This document shows positions 8,270-17,026 of a stretch of 64,000 bases of DNA, piece by piece. The position numbers and the translations under genes were made by a program. Source of the stretch: Nocardia uniformis NBRC 13702 (GTDB lineage Bacteria; Actinomycetota; Actinomycetes; Mycobacteriales; Mycobacteriaceae); contig NZ_BDCE01000077.1 in assembly GCF_001613345.1 (NCBI RefSeq), positions 78,422 through 142,421 of the forward strand. Direction: 5' to 3'. The notes below the pieces were generated by a model that saw only the letters and a list, made by a program, of their open reading frames with translations, did not search any database and was not told the DNA's origin. Position 1 is the first letter of the stretch. Each line of letters starts with the position of its first letter.

Positions 8270-8330
8270 CTTCCCTTTGGAAACCGATCTGTTTACAGTC
8301 TAGGGAAACAGATCAGTTTCCGAAGGGAAG
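8270..8330. promoter_or_regulatory. Long palindromic operator between TetR gene and SDR operon
   Basis: Inverted repeat with 25-bp arms, 8270-8294 and 8306-8330, matching at 23 of 25 positions around an 11-bp spacer. Each arm contains GGAAAC(C/T)GATCTGTTT. It fills most of the divergent intergenic region and would overlap both promoters. This is the expected place and symmetry for binding of two TetR dimers. Confidence 0.75.
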
Positions 8331-8336
8331 TTATCC

Positions 8337-9047
8337 GTGACCAGCATCAAAGATTCGGTCGTACTCGTCACCGGCGGTAGCCGCGGCATCGGCAAGGCAC
8401 TCGTGGAGGAGCTCTACACCCGGGGCGCCACCAAGGTCTATGCCACCGCCCGCGACCGGCGAACCATCACACACCCGGATGCGATCCCGCTGACTCTGGA
8501 AGTGACCGATCCGGATTCTGTGGCAGCCGCGGCTCTGCACGCACCGGACGTGACGATCGTGATCAACAACGCCGGGGCCACCACCGGGGCCTCGTTCCTC
8601 GATTCGCCGATCGAGGACATCCGCCGGGAGTTCGACATCAACTTCTTCGGAGCGCTGCACGTCAACCGCGCGTTCGCGCCGGTCCTGGAAAGGAACGGCG
8701 GCGGCCATATCCTCACCATTCACTCCGCCCTGTCCTGGATCGCGATCCCCGGCACGGATGCCTACGGCGCGTCCAAAGCCGCATTGTGGTCGCAGACCAA
8801 CGCACTGCGGTTGGCGCTCGCGCCTCGCGGCATCGGTGTTACCGGACTGCATGTCGGCTTCGTCGACACCGATATGACGGCCGGGGTCGGCGCACCGAAA
8901 ACCGCCCCGCACAGCGTCGCGGTACAAGCCTTGGACGGTATCGAGACCGATGCCTTCGAAGTCCTCGCCGACGAGCTGACACGGCAGGTCAAGGCAGGTC
9001 TCGCCGCGGACCCCGCCGCGCTGTATTCCCAACTCGCTCGACAGTAG
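8337..9047 (+). CDS. Short-chain dehydrogenase/reductase
   Basis: A 236-aa classical SDR. It has the cofactor-binding TGGSRGIG at about residues 12-19, a structural NNAG at about 78-81, and the catalytic Ser, Tyr and Lys in HSALSW and YGASKAA. The Asp/Arg context after beta-2 (TARDRR) suits NADP(H). The GTG start at 8337 lies after GAAGGGAAG, which is also the outer end of the palindromic operator, so repressor binding would block initiation. It is the first gene of the SDR-SDR-hydrolase-YciI cargo operon. Substrate unknown. Confidence 0.88.
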   Translation: MTSIKDSVVLVTGGSRGIGKALVEELYTRGATKVYATARDRRTITHPDAIPLTLEVTDPDSVAAAALHAPDVTIVINNAGATTGASFLDSPIEDIRREFDINFFGALHVNRAFAPVLERNGGGHILTIHSALSWIAIPGTDAYGASKAALWSQTNALRLALAPRGIGVTGLHVGFVDTDMTAGVGAPKTAPHSVAVQALDGIETDAFEVLADELTRQVKAGLAADPAALYSQLARQ

Positions 9048-9093
9048 GCATCGCCCGACCATTCGCACATCCCTCTACATTCAGGAGCCCACT

Positions 9094-9903
9094 ATGACGA
9101 CTCAACCTGTAGCCCTGGTAACGGGCGCTTCCTCCGGAATTGGCAAGTCCGCCGCTCTCGCGCTGGCGCAGAAAGGTTTCCGAGTGTTCGGAACCGGCCG
9201 CGTCACCGCGCATCTCGCCCCGCTCGAAGGGCTGACGTTCCTCGACCTCGACGTCACCGATGACGCCTCGGCGACTGCCGCTGTCGCCGCGGTGATCGCG
9301 CAGTCGGGGCGGCTCGATGTGCTGGTCAACAATGCCGGCATCGGGTCGGCGGGTGCGGCCGAGGAAAACTCGGTCGAGCAAGCGCGAAGTGTCCTCGATA
9401 TCAACGTCCTCGGCGTCATCCGGATGACGAATGCGGCTTTGCCGCATATGCGAGCACAGGGCAGCGGTCGCATCATCAACCTGTCCTCCATCCTCGGATT
9501 CATTCCGCAGCCCTACATGGCCGTGTACGCCGCCTCCAAACACGCCGTCGAGGGCTATTCCGAGTCACTGGACCACGAGGTCCGCGAGTACGGCGTGCGG
9601 GTGCTGCTCGTCGAACCCGCCTTCACCAACACCGCATTCGAGGCCAACATCGCGCAGCCCGACCAACCCCTGCGGGTCTACGCGCAGCAGCGGCGGGTGT
9701 TCGAGGAATACATAGCCGAGTCGGTCAAGGCCGGTGACGACCCCGCCGTCGTCGCCGCGGCGATCGTGGCGGCGGCTACCGACCCCAAGCCGAAACCGCG
9801 CTACCCCGTGGGTCGAACCGCGCGCGTGAGCACCATGCGCCGGCTGGTCCCCGCCGGGATTTTCGACAAGCAGATCCGCAAGCTCAACCACCTGCCAGCC
9901 TGA
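9094..9903 (+). CDS. Short-chain dehydrogenase/reductase
   Basis: A 269-aa SDR with TGASSGIG at about residues 10-17, NNAG at about 80-83, and catalytic Ser (INLSSILG) and YAASK. The C-terminal extension (KPRYPVGRTARVSTMRRLVP) resembles the oxidoreductase subgroup related to retinol/steroid dehydrogenases. AGGAG lies before the ATG. It is 46 nt behind the first SDR and co-oriented with the hydrolase, suggesting an operon. Two SDRs with a hydrolase and a YciI-like protein would fit degradation or detoxification of a carbonyl or ester compound. That is inference. Confidence 0.88.
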   Translation: MTTQPVALVTGASSGIGKSAALALAQKGFRVFGTGRVTAHLAPLEGLTFLDLDVTDDASATAAVAAVIAQSGRLDVLVNNAGIGSAGAAEENSVEQARSVLDINVLGVIRMTNAALPHMRAQGSGRIINLSSILGFIPQPYMAVYAASKHAVEGYSESLDHEVREYGVRVLLVEPAFTNTAFEANIAQPDQPLRVYAQQRRVFEEYIAESVKAGDDPAVVAAAIVAAATDPKPKPRYPVGRTARVSTMRRLVPAGIFDKQIRKLNHLPA

Positions 9904-9973
9904 CCAGATCGGAGCCACTCGGAGGCTCCGATCATGCTCGGCCTCAGTGGAATCCAACGAGAGACGTAAAAGG

Positions 9974-10927
9974 ATGAGCGAGAAATCGCACGGCGGCATG
10001 GGTGCGGGTCATGACGTTGCAGTCGGCAGGATCGGCTCCAACATCCGGTGCGGTCGCCGCAGCGCCTCGCTGACCGCGTCGTCGCGCCCGGCGCGGGGTT
10101 GTAGGGGCGGCGATGTCGTCATACCCGCCGGATCCGGGATTGCACCGCACCGGGCGCACCCGCGGGGCGGGACCCTGCTGGTATTGCTGCATCGGCTGCG
10201 CGGAACATTGGATTGGTGGGATCCGCAATTCCTGGACCACCTCGCCGCCGAACTCGACGTGATCGTGGTCGACAACGTCGGCACCGGATATACCGCTGGT
10301 GAGCCTCGCGACTCCATACAGGGATTCGCCGAAGGCATCATCGAATTCCTCGACGCGCTCGGCCTGGCCCACGTCGACCTGCTCGGCTGGTCGTTGGGCG
10401 CCTACGTCGCCCAGGACATCGTGGAACTGCGACCCGAACTCGTGCGGACCCTGATCCTGGCGGCCACCGGCCCCGGATCGGTGCCCGACATGCCCGCTCC
10501 TCGAACAGAAGTCCTTCGCATCGCCGACAAAGCAGACGCCGACGAAGACGACCTGCTCTACCTGTTCTACCCCGAAACCGACACCGGCCGCGCCGCCGGA
10601 CGCCAACACCTCGCCAACGTCTCCACTCGGCTCGCCGCCGGCGGTCCCGGGGTCACCCAACAAGCAGCACTGGGACAGATCGCGGCCATCGGAACGTACT
10701 CATCCGCGCCCTTCGACCAGATTCAAGCGCGACTGCAGACCATCACCCAACCCGTGCTGATCGCCAACGGCATCGAGGACATCATGATCCCCGCGGTCGC
10801 CTCCTACACCGCACTCGGGCACCTCCGTAACGCCAAACTGGTCCTCTACAGCGATGCCGGACACGGATTCTTGTTCCAGCACGCCAAAGACTTCGCCACC
10901 GAAGTCACCAACTTCCTCAACAACTAG
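9974..10927 (+). CDS. Alpha/beta hydrolase with anomalous N-terminus
   Basis: About 317 aa. From about residue 60 on it is a normal alpha/beta hydrolase: LLVLLHRLRGT (oxyanion region), nucleophile elbow GWSLG at about residue 140, acid in NGIEDIMIP and catalytic His in DAGHGF. The first 55 residues are Arg/Ser/Gly-rich, lack the usual beta-strands before the oxyanion loop and look out of frame or rearranged. The ATG at 9974 has AAAGG too close for a good RBS; an ATG at 9947 is an alternative. The N-terminal region may be damaged, so activity is uncertain. Co-directional with the preceding SDR. Confidence 0.75.
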   Translation: MSEKSHGGMGAGHDVAVGRIGSNIRCGRRSASLTASSRPARGCRGGDVVIPAGSGIAPHRAHPRGGTLLVLLHRLRGTLDWWDPQFLDHLAAELDVIVVDNVGTGYTAGEPRDSIQGFAEGIIEFLDALGLAHVDLLGWSLGAYVAQDIVELRPELVRTLILAATGPGSVPDMPAPRTEVLRIADKADADEDDLLYLFYPETDTGRAAGRQHLANVSTRLAAGGPGVTQQAALGQIAAIGTYSSAPFDQIQARLQTITQPVLIANGIEDIMIPAVASYTALGHLRNAKLVLYSDAGHGFLFQHAKDFATEVTNFLNN

Positions 10928-10942
10928 CAGACAGGATCGAGC

Positions 10943-11197
10943 ATGTATTTCTTCGTCACCGCCACGATGACTGATCCCGAGAAGGCAGCGCAGTACCGGG
11001 ATGAGGAAACTCGAGTGCAGAACGAACTGCGCGCCGAAGGCGTGGTGATCTCGGCCTACCTACGCACTGACGGCCAAGGCTTGGTGGGCATCGTGCAGGG
11101 CTCCGACCTCGCCGACGTCCAGACACACCTAGCGCGGCTGCCCTTCGTCGCAAACGGCCTCATGGCCTTCGAGTACGCCGAGGTAGTCCCGCTGTAA
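10943..11197 (+). CDS. YciI-like small protein
   Basis: An 84-aa protein of the dimeric alpha+beta barrel type, with FVTATMTDPEKAAQYRDEET, then YLRTDGQGLVGIV and LPFVANGLMAFEYAEVVPL. The pattern resembles YCII-related and muconolactone-isomerase-like proteins, which act as small isomerases/lyases or accessory enzymes. It follows the hydrolase by 15 nt and is the last intact cargo gene of the element. The precise reaction cannot be told from sequence. Confidence 0.75.
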   Translation: MYFFVTATMTDPEKAAQYRDEETRVQNELRAEGVVISAYLRTDGQGLVGIVQGSDLADVQTHLARLPFVANGLMAFEYAEVVPL

Positions 11198-11312
11198 GAG
11201 ATCAGTTCAGAATGAGATTTGAGACCGTCTTAGGGACTGCTGCACGGATAGGTGACATCTTGACCTGCCCCATAATTTAGGTTCCAGTCGTGGTGGCTAA
11301 CTGACAGCGTGG

Positions 11313-11882
11313 ATGTTGCCGTTCTCAAAGCGTAGACCGGATCTGGTCGAGCGGAACTTCACCGCCAACGCCCCGAACAAGCTGTGGGTCGCCGACGCGA
11401 CCCGCATTCCGGTCGGGGAGGGCGTGTTCTGGCTGGCCGCGGTTCGCGATGCCTTCTCCAACCGGATCGTGGGGTGGAAGACCTCCGACCGCTGCGACAC
11501 CGATCTGGTGCTCGGCGCCCTCGAGTACGGTGTCTGGTCGCGCGATGTCCGAGACGGTGAATTGGTCCGTCATTCCGACAGGGGCTCGACCTACACAGCT
11601 GTTCGGTTCGCTAATAGGTTGGCCGACAACGGGATCGCACAATCAATGGGATCGGTCGGAGATTCCTACGACAACGCGTTGATGGAGAACTTCTTCTCCA
11701 CCCTGAAAACCGAGCTCGTCTACCGACGGTCCTGGCGGACCCGTGACGAGGCCGAGAACGCGTTGTTCGCCTACATCGACGGCTGGTACAACTCCCAGCG
11801 GATCCAGAAGAAGCCGGGTTGGCGATCACCGGATGAGTTCGAATCCAGTTACTATCAACAGGTTCCGGCTGGAACCAGATAA
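11313..11882 (+). pseudogene. IS3-family transposase (OrfB) fragment
   Basis: About 189 aa of the catalytic half of an IS3-type OrfB. The DDE residues are present: WVADAT, HSDRGS and NALMENFFSTLKTEL. The N-terminal helix-turn-helix part and OrfA are missing. A sequence TGACCTGCCCC at about 11260 and a GGTTCCAG motif at 11280 that recurs inverted at about 11870 may be remains of the IS ends. The insertion removed the front of the integrase gene, which resumes about 25 nt beyond the transposase stop. Probably inactive. Confidence 0.85.
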
Positions 11883-11906
11883 TCCGCTCTCCGGATTAGC
11901 GGAGGA

Positions 11907-12457
11907 ATCTCAAAGCGCGACCAGGACATCCCGAGGATCGCCGATGTCATGCTCGGAACCGGTACCCGCCCCGGAGAGGCATTGGCGCTTCGACGGTGCG
12001 CCATCGACCGGACTGCAACGTCATGGCGAGCAACGATCTGCGGAACCATCGTCCGCGTAGATGGGAAGCTGTTCCGTCAGCCGTGGACGAAGACTGAGGC
12101 GGGATATCGCACCGTCCACCTTCCCGATTTCACCATCAGCACACTCCAGGAGCTTGCCGCCACGAAGTGGGACGCCGACGACGAGAGGCTGATCTTCACC
12201 AACCGCAAGGGCAATCCGCGTGAGTTGCAGAATTTCGGCCGGGTCTGGCGTCAGGCCCGTGGCACCGAGTTCGCGTGGGTGACACCCGCGACCTTCCGGA
12301 AGGTCGTCGCGACGATCATCACCGAGGCGACGGAATCAGCCAGGCGGGCCGTCAGCTTGGGCACGTGCCCGGGTCGAAGGTCACCGAGCTCCACTATGTC
12401 GACCGGCCTACTCTGGCACCGGACAGCTCACCGATCCTGGACCGTCTTGTCAGCTGA
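11907..12457 (+). pseudogene. Tyrosine recombinase (integrase), truncated and frameshifted
   Basis: C-terminal catalytic domain of a phage-type integrase. It starts abruptly (KRDQDIPRIADVMLGTGTRPGEALALR, containing the first catalytic Arg) after the IS3 relic. The second-box HxxR is changed to AxxR (TPATFRK). A 1-nt deletion near 12341 then shifts the frame; the continuation QLGHVPG and ELHYVDR, with the catalytic His and Tyr, reads in another frame to 12457. Three independent lesions make it nonfunctional. Its place beside the tRNA copy identifies it as the recombinase that inserted the element. Confidence 0.85.
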
Positions 12458-12500
12458 ATCCGTGTCGTATCCGTATCGAGGAGTCGATTTCAGCAGAAAA

Positions 12501-12520
12501 CCCCGGTGTTTCCACCGGGG
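12501..12520 (-). terminator. Rho-independent terminator after tRNA-Pro
   Basis: Perfect 8-bp stem (12501-12508 with 12513-12520), 4-nt loop, followed on the minus strand by TTTTCTG. It lies 17 nt downstream of the tRNA-Pro 3' end, inside the inserted element, so the element supplies a terminator in place of the displaced one at 6874-6900. Confidence 0.75.
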
Positions 12521-12537
12521 CTGACCTGCATCTTCTG

Positions 12538-12611
<74 letters not shown>

Positions 12612-12994
12612 CTGCACTCGCTCGCGCGGGTGCTGGAAGAGATTACCCCAGAGACCCCCCGATTGGCCTAATCGGGCCCGGGTCGGGCGTGTGTGACCGG
12701 TGCCGCAGGCTCGCAGGTATCGGTCTAATCGCCGAAATCGGCGCAGTGGCACGCGGTTACGACTGCATGGTGCTCGTGGGCGCGGCGCACCCCTTCGGCA
12801 TCTTCGACCCCGAGGCGGAATCAGCTACGCTCCAGGGCCTTCCGACGCCACCCGATCGACGGCCAGCATCATTCACCGCTCCATCGCGGTCTCGCTGACG
12901 CGATCCGCGGGTTCCGGACCGGTGAAGGTTCAGTGACGCCGAGATACGTTCTCTCCACGGAGGATCCGGGTGTTTCAGCTGCATGGTTGAGGGC
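12612..12994. other. Intergenic, no gene seen
   Basis: About 380 bp between the tRNA promoter side and the convergent end of the DeoR gene. No supportable ORF. A short inverted repeat CCCGATT/AATCGGG lies at about 12657-12674. The 100 bp next to the tRNA should contain its promoter, but I cannot assign boxes with confidence. Confidence 0.5.
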
Positions 12995-13762
12995 TCAGGC
13001 GCGGATGACGGCAGGCCCGAGGGCTTCGAAATTCTGGGCCGTGACTGGTGGCAGTTCCTCGCCGGTCACCAATGCCTCGAAGTCGGAGATCTCGGCGAAG
13101 CGGCAGAAACTCGACATACCGAATTTGCTGTCCGCCGCCACCAGGATCCGTCGGTTGGAACGTTCGACCGCCAGACCCTTCACCGCGGCGACCGCCGGAT
13201 CCGGTGTCGTCAGGCCGTGTTCGACCGAGACCCCGTTGGTGCCGAGGTAGGCCAGATCGATGACCAGTTCGCCCAGCATGCGCAGGGCCCAGTGGTCCAC
13301 GGTGGCGAGGGTTCGGCCGCGCATGCGCCCGCCGAGCAGCAAGACGGTGATCCCGGCGCTGTCGGCGAGCACTTCGGCGGCGAGCAGTGAGGAGGTGACG
13401 ACGGTCAATTCCCGGTCGGCGAGCTTCTCGGCAATGAGACGCGGCGTGAATCCCTCATCGAGATAGATGGTTTCGGCGCCGTGCAGCAGATCCGCGGCAG
13501 CTGCGGCGATCCGGTGCTTCTGGGCCAGATCCACTCGGCTGCGGTAGTCCAGGCTCGACTCGAACGCCGCGCTCTCCAACGGGATCGCCCCGCCATGTAC
13601 CCGCTTGACCAACCGGCGGTCGGCGAGCAGGCGAAGATCGCGGCGGATCGTCTCCGCGGCTACCCCCAGTTCGTCCGCGAGCCCGAGCACCTCCACGCGG
13701 CCGCGCGTGCGGGCGAACCCCAAGATCTGCAATTGCCGCGAATCCGAATCCACACAGGACAT
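12995..13762 (-). CDS. DeoR-family sugar-operon repressor
   Basis: A 255-aa DeoR-type regulator. The N-terminal winged helix (RGRVEVLGLADELGVAAETIRRDLRLL, then VHGGA) is followed by a sugar-phosphate sensing domain with the phosphate/active loop IYLDEGFT and VAADSKFG. It lies 14 nt after the PTS gene on the same strand and is probably co-transcribed with it. It likely represses the mtl-type operon and the divergent dehydrogenase until a phosphorylated polyol is present. The repeats at 15840-15898 are candidate operators. Confidence 0.88.
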   Translation of the reverse strand: MSCVDSDSRQLQILGFARTRGRVEVLGLADELGVAAETIRRDLRLLADRRLVKRVHGGAIPLESAAFESSLDYRSRVDLAQKHRIAAAAADLLHGAETIYLDEGFTPRLIAEKLADRELTVVTSSLLAAEVLADSAGITVLLLGGRMRGRTLATVDHWALRMLGELVIDLAYLGTNGVSVEHGLTTPDPAVAAVKGLAVERSNRRILVAADSKFGMSSFCRFAEISDFEALVTGEELPPVTAQNFEALGPAVIRA

Positions 13763-13776
13763 TGTGCGGTATCGGC

Positions 13777-15765
13777 TCAGGCGTGCACGGCACCGAGGAT
13801 CTCCCTGACGTCCTCGGGCGTTTTCGCGGCGCGTAGGCGTGCGACCTGATCCTCGGCCGTGAACACCTGGGCGATGCGGGACATGAGCCGCAGATGATCG
13901 TCCCCGGCTCCGGCGATACCGATGACGAACTCGACCGGGTTGCCGTTCCAGTCGATGTGCGCCGGATAGCGCACCACCGAGATACCTGTCCGGCGGATAC
14001 TGCCTTTGGCCGCGTTGGTGCCGTGCGGGATGGCGAGACCGTTGCCCATGAAGGTGGAGACCGATCGCTCGCGCTCGTGCATGGCGGCGACATACGGCGC
14101 GTCGACCGCCCCGGCCTCGACCAGCAACTGGCCTGCCTCGTCGATGGCGGCGGCGCTGCTCGTCGCGCTACCGGAGAGCACGATCGATGCGAGGGCGAGC
14201 TGTTCGGCGTCGGGTTCGAGCTCGACCGGTTCGGCCTCTACCGCATCTTCGGCGCTGTCGGCACGAGCGATCAGCGCGACGATCTCGTCGTACTCGGGGC
14301 TGTTCATGAAGTTGTCGACCGGCACGTGGATGGCGGACGGCGTCCGTTCGCGGGCGCGTTCGGTCAGGTCGGCGTGGGTGACGACGAGGTCGTAGCTGTC
14401 GGTGAGGTTCGCGATCGCCTTGTTGACCACACTGACGTCCGTGAACCCCGCGTCCCGAATCTTCTTGCGCAGCACCGAGGCGCCCATGGCCGACGATCCC
14501 ATGCCGGCGTCACAGGCGAAGACAATGGCCGAAATCGTGGCCGGGACAGTCGATGTGGTCGATCCCTGCGAGTCGGTCATCGACGAGGTGAGCGCGGCAG
14601 CGGCGACAGAGCGCTTACCCTTCATCTTCTCCATGGCGGCTGTGGCTCCGGCCAGATCGCCGTCTCCGGTTCCGCGGTCGGTGCGCAGCAGCAGGGCGGC
14701 GACCAGGAATGTCACGGTCGCGGCGCCGATCACCGACAGCGTGACGCCGAGATAGCTGCCGCTGGCCGTCTGGGCGTACACCGCGATAATGGATCCGGGC
14801 GCGGCCGGGGCGCGCAGACCGGAGCCGAAGACCACATTGATGAAGACGCCGGTCATCCCGCCGGCGATCACGGCGACGATCAGCTTCGGCTTCATCAGCA
14901 CGTACGGGAAGTAGATCTCGTGGATGCCGCCGAGGAAGTGGATGATCGCCGCACCGGGCGCGGTCGTCTTCGCCACGCCCCGGCCGAAGATCGCGACGGC
15001 TATCAGAAGTCCCAGGCCCGGACCGGGATTGGCTTCCAGCAGGAACAGTATCGACTTGCCGGTCTCACTGGCCTGGTTGGTGCCCAGGGGCGTCAGGATG
15101 CCGTGGTTGATCGCGTTATTGAGGAACAGCACCTTCGCCGGTTCGATGAAGATCGACGTCAATGGCAGCAAACTCTGGTCCACCAGGAAATCCACGACAT
15201 TGCCGGCCAGCCTGCTGAACGCGGACACCACCGGTCCGATGCCGAAGAACCCGGCTATCGCCAATGCCGCGCCCGCGATTCCGGCCGAGAAGTTGTTCAC
15301 GAGCATCTCGAAACCGGGGCGAATCCTGCCCTCCCACAGCGCATCCAGCTTCTTGATGCACCAGCCGCCGAGCGGGCCCACGATCATCGCGCCCAGGAAC
15401 ATCGGTACGTCCGCGCCGGCGATCACACCCATGGTGGCGATCGCGCCCACCACGGCGCCGCGCGTGTCGTAGACGATCCGGCCGCCGGTCGCGCCGATGA
15501 GGATCGGCAGCAGATAGGTGATCATCGGGCCGACGATGCCGCCGCCGTCGTAGTCGCCCCAGCCACCGATATCGGCGACCCAACTGCCCTCTCCCCACAG
15601 ATCGGTGAGGGAGGTAATCCAGCCCTCCTCGATGAACAGGGCCGTGAGCAGGCCCCAGGCAATGAACGCACCGATATTCGGCATGACCATGCTCGACAGG
15701 AACGTACCGATTCGCTGGACTCGCACTCGCGTGCCGCCGCGGGCTTCCGGTGGGGAGATAGACAT
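13777..15765 (-). CDS. mtlA: PTS mannitol-type transporter, EIICBA
   Basis: A 662-aa membrane permease/kinase that imports and phosphorylates a hexitol, most likely mannitol. Domain order C-B-A: the IIC membrane domain (about 1-350) begins VQRIGTFLSSMVMPNIGAFIAW and includes NNAINHGILTPLG and FLGGIHEIYFPYV; IIB (about 405-500) has the phospho-Cys loop FACDAGMGSSAMG; IIA (about 515-660) has the phospho-His in GLAIPHGTN. The length matches E. coli MtlA. It is followed by the DeoR gene at 14 nt and is divergent from a zinc dehydrogenase. EI and HPr are not in the window. Confidence 0.93.
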   Translation of the reverse strand: MSISPPEARGGTRVRVQRIGTFLSSMVMPNIGAFIAWGLLTALFIEEGWITSLTDLWGEGSWVADIGGWGDYDGGGIVGPMITYLLPILIGATGGRIVYDTRGAVVGAIATMGVIAGADVPMFLGAMIVGPLGGWCIKKLDALWEGRIRPGFEMLVNNFSAGIAGAALAIAGFFGIGPVVSAFSRLAGNVVDFLVDQSLLPLTSIFIEPAKVLFLNNAINHGILTPLGTNQASETGKSILFLLEANPGPGLGLLIAVAIFGRGVAKTTAPGAAIIHFLGGIHEIYFPYVLMKPKLIVAVIAGGMTGVFINVVFGSGLRAPAAPGSIIAVYAQTASGSYLGVTLSVIGAATVTFLVAALLLRTDRGTGDGDLAGATAAMEKMKGKRSVAAAALTSSMTDSQGSTTSTVPATISAIVFACDAGMGSSAMGASVLRKKIRDAGFTDVSVVNKAIANLTDSYDLVVTHADLTERARERTPSAIHVPVDNFMNSPEYDEIVALIARADSAEDAVEAEPVELEPDAEQLALASIVLSGSATSSAAAIDEAGQLLVEAGAVDAPYVAAMHERERSVSTFMGNGLAIPHGTNAAKGSIRRTGISVVRYPAHIDWNGNPVEFVIGIAGAGDDHLRLMSRIAQVFTAEDQVARLRAAKTPEDVREILGAVHA

Positions 15766-15839
15766 CGTGAACTTCCTCTGAGCTACTCGATCGAATATGT
15801 GACCGTGGCCACATCTCCTTCAGCAGTAGACCGCAGAAC

Positions 15840-15898
15840 CGGGCATGAATGCAATAGATCGGGCATAAATGGGCACCGATTCGTGTGGCTTTGTGCCC
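15840..15898. promoter_or_regulatory. Repeated CGGGCA boxes in mtlA/dehydrogenase divergent region
   Basis: Two direct copies of CGGGCAT(G/A)AATG start at 15840 and 15860 (20-bp period). An inverted relative, TTTGTGCCCG, ends at 15899, that is CGGGCACAAA on the other strand. They lie between the divergent PTS and dehydrogenase starts, where DeoR-type operators are expected. Assignment to the neighbouring DeoR protein is inference. Confidence 0.5.
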
Positions 15899-15967
15899 GG
15901 ATGGCCGTTACGGTGGATGGGAGCGGCTGAGCCCACAGGTCGGCCACGGCGGAAGGAACACCGATTC

Positions 15968-17026
15968 ATGAAGGCCCTGCGCTACTACGCACCCGAGGAC
16001 ATCCGCCTGGAGGACATCCCCGAGCCCGAGTGCGGTCCGGACGAGATCAAGCTCCGGGTGCGCAATTGCTCGACCTGCGGCACGGATGTCAAGATCCGGC
16101 ACAACGGGCACCAGAACCTCACTCCCCCACGCACTCTCGGTCACGAGATCGCGGGCGAGATCGCCGAGGTGGGGTCGGCGGTGAACGAGCTGTACGGCAC
16201 GCAGTGGCAGGTCGGCGACCGCGCCCAGGTCATCGCCGCGGTGCCCTGCGGGAAATGCCACGAGTGCGGTAGGGGCTGGATGGCGGTGTGCCAGAACCAG
16301 ACATCGGTCGGATACCAGTACGACGGCGGCTTCGCCGAATACATGATCGTGCCCAGCCAGGTGCTGCGGGTCGACGGCCTGAACAAGATTCCCGACAATG
16401 TCGGCTACGCCGAAGCCTCCGCGGCCGAGCCGTTCGCCTGTGCGATCAATGCCCAGGAGCTACTCGGCATCGAGGCGGGTGACACCGTCGTCGTCTTCGG
16501 CGCGGGACCGATCGGCTGTATGCACATTCGCATCGCGCGCGGCGTACATCGCTGCGGCCCAGTATTTCTCGTCGATGTCAATGCGGACCGTCTGCGGATG
16601 TCCGCGGACGCGGTACAACCCGACGAGGTGATCGACGCATCCCGGACCGACGTGGTGGCACGCGTCATGGAACTGACCGGTGGCCGCGGCGCCGACGTGG
16701 TCATCACCGCCACCGCCGCCAATGTCACCCAGGAGCAGGCCATCGCCATCGCCGCCCGCAACGGCCGTATCTCCTTCTTCGGCGGCCTGCCCAAGACCAA
16801 CCCCACCATCACCTGCGACTCCAATGTCGTGCACTACCGCCAGCTACACATCCACGGCGCCAACGGATCCGCCCCCGAACACAACAAACGCGCCCTCGAA
16901 TACATCTCCACCGGTCAGGTTCCGGTCGAGGACCTGATCACCCACCGCATCCACCTGGGCAACGTCCTCGACGCCTTCTCGATCGTCGAGAACGGCGAAG
17001 CCATCAAGGTCACCGTGGAGCCGTGA
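15968..17026 (+). CDS. Zinc-dependent polyol/alcohol dehydrogenase (MDR family)
   Basis: A 352-aa medium-chain dehydrogenase. Catalytic zinc ligands are in STCGTD and TLGHEIAG, four structural-zinc cysteines in CGKCHECGRGWMAVC, and the Rossmann motif is VFGAGPIGCMH. The similarity pattern is that of the sorbitol/threonine dehydrogenase branch. Located divergently from the mannitol PTS, it probably oxidises the imported polyol or its phosphate to the ketose form, replacing the classical mtlD. The start MKALRYYAPED is the usual one for the family. The 3' end overlaps the convergent DUF3703 pseudogene by 17 nt. Confidence 0.88.
   Translation: MKALRYYAPEDIRLEDIPEPECGPDEIKLRVRNCSTCGTDVKIRHNGHQNLTPPRTLGHEIAGEIAEVGSAVNELYGTQWQVGDRAQVIAAVPCGKCHECGRGWMAVCQNQTSVGYQYDGGFAEYMIVPSQVLRVDGLNKIPDNVGYAEASAAEPFACAINAQELLGIEAGDTVVVFGAGPIGCMHIRIARGVHRCGPVFLVDVNADRLRMSADAVQPDEVIDASRTDVVARVMELTGGRGADVVITATAANVTQEQAIAIAARNGRISFFGGLPKTNPTITCDSNVVHYRQLHIHGANGSAPEHNKRALEYISTGQVPVEDLITHRIHLGNVLDAFSIVENGEAIKVTVEP

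Noticed and set aside
12657..12674. Hairpin as terminator
   Set aside because: Short 7-bp stem without U tract and not at a gene end.
13894..15930. 678-aa plus-strand frame opposite mtlA
   Set aside because: High-GC shadow of a well-recognised EIICBA gene.
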